Below, one piece after another: positions 42,301-47,786 of a stretch of DNA of 47,786 nucleotides (position 1 is its first letter; each line of letters begins with the position of its first letter). Position numbers and translations under genes: made by a program. The notes under the pieces are model-generated. The model was not told the DNA's origin. It saw nothing but the letters and a program-made list of their open reading frames with translations, and did no database searches. Source of the stretch: Pseudomonas sp. BGr12 (GTDB lineage Bacteria; Pseudomonadota; Gammaproteobacteria; Pseudomonadales; Pseudomonadaceae); the NCBI RefSeq assembly GCF_030272895.1, contig NZ_JALRNF010000045.1, positions 1 through 47,786 on the forward strand, in the 5' to 3' direction.

Positions 42301-45300
42301 CGTGTTGTCTTGCGCACACAACGGGCTCAGGCGGACCGCCGTGAGGGCCTGCATCCACGGCGCCGGGTTGTCGCAGAGCAACACCGCAAGGCCACTGTCG
42401 TTGACCATGTGCTGCAGGCGTTCGGCCGGATAGGCCGGGTCCAGCGGCACATAGGCGGCGCCCGCCTTGTGCACTGCGAGCATGGCGACAATCAGCTCGA
42501 AGCCACGGGGCGCGCAGATGCCTACCAGTGTTTCCGGCCCTGCGCCCATGTCCTGCAGGTGCGCGGCCAGGTGCTCGACGCGCTGGCAAAGCTCGCCATA
42601 GCTCAGGGTCTGCTCGCCGAGGATCAGCGCGACCTCGGTCGGCTTCGTCGCAGCTTGCGCTTCAAACAGCTCGATGATGCTGGCCGCCATCGCTGGCGGC
42701 GTTGCCTCGATGACCGGCAGCTGCTGCTCCCGCACATCGAGCATCGGCAGTGCCGCCACTGGCGTGGCCGGGGCGCTGACCAGGGCCTGGAGCAGGTTCA
42801 GCCAGTGACCGAGCATCTGTTCGATGCGCGTGCGCTCGAACAGGTCGGCGGCGTACAGCATCGACACCTGGATAGCATCGCGGGTCTCCAGGGTTTCCAG
42901 GGTCAGGTCGAACTGGGCGGTGATGCCGTCGAGCGGCAGCTCCTGGGCGACGATCCCGGGCAGGCTGTTGCCGCCCACCTCGCCTTCGCGGCTGGACAGG
43001 TGGTTGTACATGACCTGGAACAACGGGTTGCGGTCGGCCAGGCGCTGGGGATTGAGGGCTTCGACCAGCTTGTCGAACGGCAGGTCCTGGTGGGCCTGGG
43101 CGGCCAGCACCCGGTCACGTACCTGCCCCAGGTGCTCAAGCGCCGGCAGGCGCGGATCGATCTGCAGGCGCAGCACCAGGGTGTTGACGAAGAAGCCGAT
43201 CAGGCCTTCGACCTCTTCACAGTTGCGGTTGCTGATCGGCACGCCAATGCGCAGGTCCGCCTGGCCGCTGTAGCGTTGCAGCAGCAGGCCGAACACCCCC
43301 AGGAACAGCTGGAACTGGGTCATGTTGTGCTCGGCCAGGAAGCGCCGCAGTTGCGCGTCGAGGGCAACCGGCAGGCGCAGGTCGATGCGCCCTTCGCGCA
43401 GCACCGCCCCGGGCACGCGCGGATGATCCAGGGGCAGCTCCAGCAGCGGTTGCTCGCCGCCCAGTTGCGCCGTCCAGTAGTCCAGCTGACGCTGCATTTC
43501 GCCCTCGGCCAGCCACTGCCGCTGCCACTGGGCGTAGTCGGCGTAGTGCACCGCCAACGGCGCCTGCTGCGCCACCCGGCCCTGGCACAGCGCCTGGTAG
43601 CTGGCGACGAACTCGCGGGCCATGACATCCATCGACCAGCCATCGCAGACGATGTGGTGCAGGGTCAGCACCAGCACATGCTCATCCTCGGCGCACTGCA
43701 GCAGCTTGACCCGCAGCAGCGGCCCGTTGTTGAGGTCGAACAGGCGCTGGGTTTCCTCGATCGCCCGCTGGCGCACCAGGCCCTCGTCGGCCCAGCCGTT
43801 GGCATGGCGCAGCGATTCGAGCTCCACGGCGACCGGTGCGGCAGGGTGAATGACCTGCAGCAAGGTGTCGCCCTCCAGGCGGAAGGTGGTGCGCAGCGGT
43901 TCGTGACGGGCCACCAGCGCATCGAACGCGCCTTGCAGCGCCGCCAGGTTCAGCTCGCCGCGCAGGCGCACCACAATCGGTGTGTTGTAGGCGGGGTTGT
44001 GCGGGTTGAGGCTCCAGAACAGCCATTGCCGATACTGGGCATGGGACGCCGGCAGGTCGGCGGCGCGGTCCAGGGCCTGGATCTGCGCGCGCCCGCTGCC
44101 CGGCGCCAGTTGCTCGACCGCTGTGCACCACTGGCCGAAGCTTGTGCTTTCGAACAGGCTGCGCAGCGGCACCTCCAGGCCCAGGCGGCTACGCAGGCGG
44201 GCGATCACCCGGGTCGCCAGCAGCGAGTGACCGCCGAGGGCGAAGAAGTTGTCGCCCAGCCCGACCCGCTCGACCTTCAGTACATCGCGCCAGACTTCGG
44301 CCAGGCGGACTTGCAACTCGCTGTGCGGCGCCTGGAACTCGCCGCCGGCCAGGGCCGTCGGCTGCGGCAGGGCCTGGACGTCGAGCTTGCCGTTGAGGGT
44401 CAGCGGCAATGCCGGCAGGGTCAGCAACTGGGCCGGGATCATGTACTCCGGCAGGCTCTGGGCCAGCTGCTGGCGCAGCGCGGCCAACGCAGTTGCCGCG
44501 GGCGGGTCGCCGTCGAGCACCAGCCAGGCCACCAGCTGCGCCGAGGCCCCGCTGCCGACCACCCGCACCACGGCTTCACGCACCTGGGGTTGTGCCTGCA
44601 GGCTGGCGGCGATTTCGCCCAGCTCGACGCGAAAGCCGCGAATCTTGACCTGATGGTCGCTACGCCCGACATAGTCGACCACCCCCTCGGCATCCCGGCG
44701 CACCAGGTCGGCGCTGCGGTAGACGCGGCTGCCCGGGGCACCGTAGGGGTCGGGCACGAAGCGTTCGGCGGTCAGCCCCGGGCGGTCCAGATAACCACGT
44801 GCCACGCCTGCCCCACCCAGGTACAGCTCGCCAGGCACCGAGTCCGGCACCGGCATCAGGGCCTCGTCCAGCACGCTCAAGGCGACATTGGCCAGGGGCC
44901 GGCCCAAGGCCAGGCGCTGGCCTTCGGCGGTGAGCTGTGCATCGCGGGTCAGCACCCCCACGGTGGTTTCGGTCGGGCCATAGTGGTTGAGAATCCGACA
45001 GTCCCCCGCCACCGAGCGCAGGCGCTGCAGCAGCGCCGCCGAACAGGCTTCGCCGCCCAGCACCAGGGTGTGCCGGGGCATGGCCCGGGGGTCGGCCAGC
45101 TCGCCGAGCAAGGCATCCATGTGCGAGGGCACGATCTTCAGCACATCGACACGGTGCTCGCTCATGTAGGCGGCGAAACGCTCGGCATCCAGCGCCGTGT
45201 CGCGGTCGATCACATGCAGGGTGCGCCCGGCACACAGGGCCGGGAACAGCGTGGTGTGACCGAGGTCCGCCGACAGGGTCGAGACGATCGCAAGGCTTCG

Positions 45301-47364
45301 CACCTGCTCCAGCGGCAGCACCCGGGCGATGCCCTGTACATAGTTGGCCAGGGCGCCATGGCTGATCATCACGCCCTTGGGCCGCCCGGTGGAGCCGGAG
45401 GTGTAGATCACATAGGCCAGGTGCTCGGGCAGCACCCGCACCTGCGGTTCGCTGTCCGGCCAGTCGGTGTGGTCCTGGTCGAGCAACAGCACCTCCAGTT
45501 GCTCGCAGCCGGGCAACCGCTCCAACAGCTGCGACTGGGTCAGCAGGTGGCCGATGCCGCTGTCCTCGATCATGTACTGCAGGCGCTCGCGAGGCAGTTC
45601 CGGGTCCAGCGGCACATAGGCGGCGCCGGCCTTGAGCACGGCCAGCAGGCCGACGATCATCTGCGCGCTGCGCTCGACGGCAATGCCCACCCGGGTTTCC
45701 GGGCCACAACCGGCTGCCATCAGGCGCTGCGCCAGGCGGTTGGCCTGGCGCTGGAGCTGGTCATCGCTGAGCGCCTCGCCTGCGCAGATTACCGCCGGGT
45801 TCGGGGTCGCAGTGCGCTGCTGCAGCAGTTCGATCACCGTTGCAGCCGCGAACGCCTGGGGCGCTGGCCGGGCATCGGCCAGGCAGGCGGCGCGCTCCTG
45901 CGTGTCGAGCATCGGCAAGGCGTCGAGCCGGGTGTCGCCCCCGGCGCACAGTGCCTGCAGCAGGTTCTCCCAGTGCCGGCGCAGGCGCTCGATGCTGGCC
46001 GGTTCGAACAAGGCCTGGCCGTAGTTGAACGCCGCATGCAGCTGACCGCCGCGCTCGTAGGTGTCCAGGCCCAGATCGAACGGCGAGGTGCGCGAGCGCC
46101 AGGACAGCGGGCTGATCTCAAGCCCCGTGGCCATCTTCAGCGCCTGCAGCTGGCCGCCTTCGGCCTGATGGTTGTAAAGCACCTGGAACAGCGGGTTGAC
46201 CCCGGCACGGCGCTCCACCTGCAACGCCTCCACCAGGCGTTCGAACGGCAGTTCCTGGTGGGCCTGGGCGCCGAGGGCCGCCTCGCGGACCTGGGCCAGC
46301 AGTTCGGCCACGCTCATCCCGGGCTCGATCTGGCTGCGCAGCACCAGGGTGTTGACGAAAAAGCCGATCAGGCCTTCGGTCTCGACCCGGTTGCGGTTGG
46401 CGATCGGCATGCCCACGCGGATATCGCGCAGCTGGCTGTAGCGTTGCAACAGCAGCTGGAACCCGGCCAGCAGCACCATCGACAGGGTCAGCCCATGTTC
46501 AGCGGCCAAGGCGGTAAGGCGTTGTACCAGCTGCGGCTCCAGAGCCCATTCCAGGCGTCCGGCGCGGCGGTCCTGCACGGCGCTGCGCGGGTGATCCAGG
46601 GGCAGCTCCAGCAACGGCTGTTCGTCACCCAGTTGCGCTTGCCAGTAGGCCAGTTGCCGCGCCTGCTCGCCGGCTTCCAGCCAGCGCCGTTGCCACAGGC
46701 CGTAGTCGGCGTATTCGATGGCCAGCGCCGGCAGCTCGGCCGGGCGCCCCTGGCAATGGGCTTCATAGCAGCGGCTGAAGGCTTCGAGCATGACCCCCAT
46801 CGACCAACCATCGGCGACGATATGGTGCACCGTCAGCAGCAGCACATGGTGCTCCTTGGCCAGGCGCAGCAGGCGTACGCGCAGCAGCGGTCCCTTTTCC
46901 AGATCGAAAGGCCGCGCCGACTCGGCCTCGACCTCCCGGGCCAGGGCGGCGTCATCGAGCAGCCGCTCGCCGCAGTCTTCATGACTGACCTGCGGCAGCT
47001 GCGCGGCCGGCTTGCACAGCACGCGGCCGTCTTCGTCCTGCTCGAACACGCAGCGCAAGGTGGCATGGCGCTCGACCAGGCTGGCGATGGCCGCATCCAC
47101 CGCCGCCGGCTGCAACGGACCACGCAGGCGCGCGGCGCTGGGGATGTTGTAGCTGCTGCCGCGTGGGTCCAGGCGCCAGAGGAACCACATGCGCTGCTGG
47201 GCGTAGGACAGTTCCTCACGCCCGGGTGCACCCTCAGCCGAAGCGATCGGGAACTGCGAAAAATCCAGCCCTTCGGCACTCAGGGTGTCGAGGAAGACCT
47301 TGCGCTTCTCCAGGGGCAACTCGAGGAAACGACGGGCGAGTTTCAGGGATTTTTCGGCATTCAT
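36325..47364 (-). CDS. Three-module pyoverdine NRPS (C-A-T-C-A-T-E-C-A-T)
   Basis: The protein has 3679 residues and starts MNAEKSLKLARRFLELP, as in other pyoverdine side-chain synthetases. Domains: C (HHIVADG at 180), A1 about 507-993, T Ser1047, C (HHIVCDG at 1236), A2 about 1559-2042, T Ser2094 (GGDSI), E with intact HHLVIDG at 2273, C of DCL type (HHILLDG at 2744), A3 about 3064-3569, T Ser3618. The code of A1 is DLTKVGHVG (aspartate). A2 reads DAEDVGAIS and A3 DGEACGGVT; both carry Glu at the third position, suggesting basic residues such as Lys, Orn, Dab or hydroxyornithine, and A2's residue is epimerised to D. The first C is LCL type, so it would take the chromophore tripeptide from PvdL. 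It is the first gene of the minus-strand operon. It ends in an open carrier and hands on to the giant NRPS 2 bp downstream. Confidence 0.92.
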   Translation of the reverse strand: MNAEKSLKLARRFLELPLEKRKVFLDTLSAEGLDFSQFPIASAEGAPGREELSYAQQRMWFLWRLDPRGSSYNIPSAARLRGPLQPAAVDAAIASLVERHATLRCVFEQDEDGRVLCKPAAQLPQVSHEDCGERLLDDAALAREVEAESARPFDLEKGPLLRVRLLRLAKEHHVLLLTVHHIVADGWSMGVMLEAFSRCYEAHCQGRPAELPALAIEYADYGLWQRRWLEAGEQARQLAYWQAQLGDEQPLLELPLDHPRSAVQDRRAGRLEWALEPQLVQRLTALAAEHGLTLSMVLLAGFQLLLQRYSQLRDIRVGMPIANRNRVETEGLIGFFVNTLVLRSQIEPGMSVAELLAQVREAALGAQAHQELPFERLVEALQVERRAGVNPLFQVLYNHQAEGGQLQALKMATGLEISPLSWRSRTSPFDLGLDTYERGGQLHAAFNYGQALFEPASIERLRRHWENLLQALCAGGDTRLDALPMLDTQERAACLADARPAPQAFAAATVIELLQQRTATPNPAVICAGEALSDDQLQRQANRLAQRLMAAGCGPETRVGIAVERSAQMIVGLLAVLKAGAAYVPLDPELPRERLQYMIEDSGIGHLLTQSQLLERLPGCEQLEVLLLDQDHTDWPDSEPQVRVLPEHLAYVIYTSGSTGRPKGVMISHGALANYVQGIARVLPLEQVRSLAIVSTLSADLGHTTLFPALCAGRTLHVIDRDTALDAERFAAYMSEHRVDVLKIVPSHMDALLGELADPRAMPRHTLVLGGEACSAALLQRLRSVAGDCRILNHYGPTETTVGVLTRDAQLTAEGQRLALGRPLANVALSVLDEALMPVPDSVPGELYLGGAGVARGYLDRPGLTAERFVPDPYGAPGSRVYRSADLVRRDAEGVVDYVGRSDHQVKIRGFRVELGEIAASLQAQPQVREAVVRVVGSGASAQLVAWLVLDGDPPAATALAALRQQLAQSLPEYMIPAQLLTLPALPLTLNGKLDVQALPQPTALAGGEFQAPHSELQVRLAEVWRDVLKVERVGLGDNFFALGGHSLLATRVIARLRSRLGLEVPLRSLFESTSFGQWCTAVEQLAPGSGRAQIQALDRAADLPASHAQYRQWLFWSLNPHNPAYNTPIVVRLRGELNLAALQGAFDALVARHEPLRTTFRLEGDTLLQVIHPAAPVAVELESLRHANGWADEGLVRQRAIEETQRLFDLNNGPLLRVKLLQCAEDEHVLVLTLHHIVCDGWSMDVMAREFVASYQALCQGRVAQQAPLAVHYADYAQWQRQWLAEGEMQRQLDYWTAQLGGEQPLLELPLDHPRVPGAVLREGRIDLRLPVALDAQLRRFLAEHNMTQFQLFLGVFGLLLQRYSGQADLRIGVPISNRNCEEVEGLIGFFVNTLVLRLQIDPRLPALEHLGQVRDRVLAAQAHQDLPFDKLVEALNPQRLADRNPLFQVMYNHLSSREGEVGGNSLPGIVAQELPLDGITAQFDLTLETLETRDAIQVSMLYAADLFERTRIEQMLGHWLNLLQALVSAPATPVAALPMLDVREQQLPVIEATPPAMAASIIELFEAQAATKPTEVALILGEQTLSYGELCQRVEHLAAHLQDMGAGPETLVGICAPRGFELIVAMLAVHKAGAAYVPLDPAYPAERLQHMVNDSGLAVLLCDNPAPWMQALTAVRLSPLCAQDNTVFKPLAVQPQSLAYVIYTSGSTGLPKGVAVSQGALAMHCQAAASLYGLGAGDGVLQFASASFDAAAEQIFMSLISGARLLLGEVAQWSSDELADQLQRHRIDLVDLPPAYLGQFDQALGASGRQVAVRTCVLGGEAWDEQLIQGLRQVRFERLFNAYGPTEAVISPLVEHYRAGTGQGGKPAIGRPLGQRCAWLVDDELNRVPEGVRGELLIGGQGLARGYLQQPGLTAERFVPDPFGAAGARLYRTGDAGRYLDDGRVLFAGRVDAQVKIRGFRIEPGEIEAALLALPGVREAAVLAQPGPSGARLVAYVAGAGLDVAALQARLRERLPEHMVPRRILCLAQLPLTLNGKLDRNALPAVDEQDVAQPYQAPGNDLEREIAQLWAQVLRLPQVGVTENFFELGGDSIISIQVVSRARQLGIQFSPADLFKHQTVQALARIARRGEASVDIDQGPVSGEQVLQPAQQRFFAEAIPERHHWNQTILLSATAPLEAKWLEQALHTLVEHHDSLRSRFSHGASGWQAQIADLQRPRHTLLWRASVAAGESVQALCEQAQRSLDLEAGPLLRGLLIDGADGSQRVLLTVHHLVIDGVSWRVLLEDLQRVYSQLCAGQPVQLPARTTSTQRWARRLAEQAQSPAWGDAAAHWQALLAGADGRLPVADPQVPCLNRDARSIKVQLDSERTRQLLQQAPAAYRTQVNDLLLTALARVVADWTGRPEVLLELEGHGREGLFDDLDPSRTLGWFTSLFPVRLSVAEDRVGSLKQIKEQLRAIPHRGVSFGVLRYLGEAAVQQALAALPVPRITFNYLGQFDGSFQADEGALFVPCSDAFGPTQNEQAPLGNWLSIDGQVYGGQLTLNWTFSTAMFEPALIETLSAAYIAELQALIGDCLDSRAGAVTPSDFPLAGLSQAELDRLPVAAREIEDLYPLSPLQQGLLFHARYGQTQGDYINQTCVDIQGLHVERFEQAWQDALQAHPILRSGFIWQGEMRQPLQLVQRDVPVQIARHDWRGRADVARALAALEQQERERPFELSQAPLLRLMLVRLGEDRYRLIYTNHHILLDGWSNARLIGEVLARYRGQAIAAAPGSYRDYIQWLQARDVQGDRQFWQTQLARLPAPTRLSQALQGLADDSGVSTQGHGDLRSHLDEQATARLVQAARQAKVTVNTLVQAAWLVLLQRCTDQAAVAVGATVAGRPGDLPGIETQVGLFINTLPLIAEPRPQQALGAWLAELQALNLALREHEHTPLYEIQSWAGLGGDALFDSILVFENYPLAEALQGSATGDLQFGLPVNHEQTHYPLTLAVALDGQLSIHYSYLREAFDDRQVACLNQYLLGLLQQIAEASLALPVGELQLLDAVQQAERLHAGSDCPGQFPGSRSLPAMIAAHARQRPQATALIAGERQVSFAELEQASNRLARYLSGLGVGRGVKVGVALARGVEVPIALLAIIKTGAAYVPMDASYPAERLAYMVEDSGMTLLLSQRELAAQLDCPARVQVLLLDELATTLKDLPDQTPAVAIDAQDLAYVIYTSGSTGQPKGVCVSHGPLSMHCQAIAERYEMREDDCELHFLSFAFDGAHERWLTALTSGASLLIRDDSLWTPSQTLEAMKQHGVSVAAFPPLYLHQLAECALQQGRPQRLRVLCFGGDAVPRASFDLVRRALDPQYMINGYGPTETVVTPLIWKAGREDHCPTAYAPIGQRIGQRSGYVLDACLNLVAKGMPGELYLGGEGVALGYLQRPGLTADRFVCDPFDPQGGRLYRSGDLVRELPCGNLEYLGRLDNQVKIRGFRVETGEIEARLQQLPEVAEAAVIASSGAQGQQLHAYLVAVDAALHTDEQAAQQTRQQVRQALGKTLPDYMVPASFTWLGQLPLSPNGKLDRKALPLPEPVASGRPYVAPQSELEQQIARIWQEVLQLQQVGLDDHFFELGGHSLLATQVTARVETELGVSVPLDLLFKAESLKDYVASTVPYLSLGCESDLNELHDFLSELETI

Positions 47365-47418
47365 GGGTGTTCATCCGGGCACGTGGGCGTGGAGCGAAGG
47401 CTCAGCTATCCCGGTAAA

Positions 47419-47442
47419 ACGGACGAAACATTGGGAAAATTA
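47419..47442 (-). promoter_or_regulatory. Probable PvdS-type promoter for the minus-strand NRPS operon
   Basis: On the minus strand, TAATT (47438-47442) is followed after 16 bases by CGT (47419-47421), one mismatch from the TAAAT-N16-CGT box. It lies 54 bp before the NRPS start, a distance like that of the perfect boxes on the plus strand. An alternative ECF-like pair, GGAACC-N17-CGT (47443-47448 and 47423-47425), overlaps it. Confidence 0.5.
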
Positions 47443-47473
47443 GGTTCCTAACGGAATCCTGGGGATTATGATC

Positions 47474-47503
47474 CTTGGGCTTGGGCTTGGGCTTGGGCTT
47501 GGG
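47474..47503 (+). repeat. CTTGGG x5 tandem repeat, canonical G-quadruplex motif
   Basis: Five perfect CTTGGG units give five runs of GGG separated by 3-base CTT loops. Another GGG-like run follows in the repeat leader. On the plus strand this can fold as a G-quadruplex; this is the template strand for the NRPS transcribed to the left. It lies about 110-140 bp upstream of that gene, beyond its promoter. Confidence 0.85.
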
Positions 47504-47786
47504 TGTTGAGGTGGCAAGCTTATCCATTCCATGCGGCGACGCTGGCGGCCCCTTCCGCCCTTACGGCGGGTTCCTTTTGTCTTGGCAAAAGGAACCAAAA
47601 CCGCTCGCTCCTACATACGGCCCTCCGCTTCGCTACGGGTCCCCTCGCTACGGTGTCTTCCAGGGGCTTCGCGGCCTACGACTTGCTGCGCCAAGTCTAC
47701 GGCTCGCGCTCTTCGGCTACGCCGAAGGGTGCTACGCACCCGCCCCCTCCAGACACCTACGCTCGGCCTCCTGAAGTCGCGAAGTT
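47474..47786 (+). repeat. Copy R3 of the ~310-bp repeat family, cut by window end
   Basis: The copy has the same orientation as R2a. After the G-rich leader it shows AAGCTTATCCATTCC, then the conserved hairpin at 47569-47596. The stem here is GGTTCCTTTTG/CAAAAGGAACC with the same TCTTGG loop. CTTCGGCTACGCCGAAG and the rest follow up to the window end. Against R2a the stem differs at several positions on both sides, keeping all pairs. The small open frame through it is not a convincing gene. Confidence 0.85.

Noticed and set aside
41497..47451. Very long open frame (1984 codons) on the plus strand opposite the 3-module NRPS, and similar ones opposite the other NRPS genes
   Set aside because: High GC makes antisense stop codons rare. 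The translations are low-complexity and Gly/Ala/Gln/Val-rich, with no recognisable domain, while the minus-strand frames carry clear NRPS domains.
47474..47503. CRISPR array
   Set aside because: The repeat is a 6-base microsatellite without spacers. No CRISPR-like repeat-spacer pattern was seen anywhere in the window.

Overview
The window is a pyoverdine (fluorescent siderophore) biosynthesis, export and uptake locus from a fluorescent Pseudomonas. The evidence is the set of recognisable pvd genes, GC-rich codon use, Pseudomonas-type REP sequences, and sigma factor PvdS (iron-starvation) boxes of the form TAAAT-N16-CGT. A Pseudomonas putida- or fluorescens-type strain is likely; I cannot name the species.

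Layout. Left block, plus strand: pvdM, pvdN, pvdA, pvdE and pvdO (261-6868), followed by a terminal non-ribosomal peptide synthetase (NRPS) with a thioesterase (6977-15010). Perfect PvdS boxes precede pvdM, pvdA and the terminal NRPS. A convergent junction holds a REP pair (REPIN) and a strong bidirectional terminator. The ferripyoverdine receptor gene fpvA (15205-17670) is on the minus strand. Right block, minus strand, one apparent operon read from right to left: a 3-module NRPS (36325-47364), a giant NRPS with three Thr modules, a further C domain and a fused aspartyl beta-hydroxylase (21599-36322), and a small A-T protein with a degenerate C-like domain (18492-21602). A PvdS-like box with one mismatch lies upstream of the first of these. 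The gene junctions are very tight: 2 bp and an ATGA overlap.

How it works. PvdA makes N5-hydroxyornithine. The chromophore synthetase PvdL is not in the window. Peptide assembly is inferred to run PvdL, then the 3-module NRPS (Asp, D-basic residue, basic residue), the Thr NRPS (D-Thr, D-Thr, Thr), the split beta-hydroxy-Asp module, and the terminal NRPS (Ser, then probably hydroxyornithine, released by the thioesterase). PvdE exports the precursor, PvdM, PvdN and PvdO mature it in the periplasm, and FpvA takes up the ferric form. PvdF, PvdH, PvdL, PvdP, PvdQ and PvdS are not encoded here.

Most notable. (1) The epimerase domain of the terminal NRPS has lost its N-terminal half, including the catalytic HHxxxDG motif. 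(2) The beta-hydroxyaspartate module is split between two proteins across a 4-bp gene overlap, with a C-like domain lacking both histidines. (3) A repeat family of about 310 bp borders both blocks, in four copies. Each copy carries an 11-bp hairpin with an invariant TCTTGG loop and compensatory changes in the stem, plus a G-rich leader that in one copy is a canonical G-quadruplex motif.
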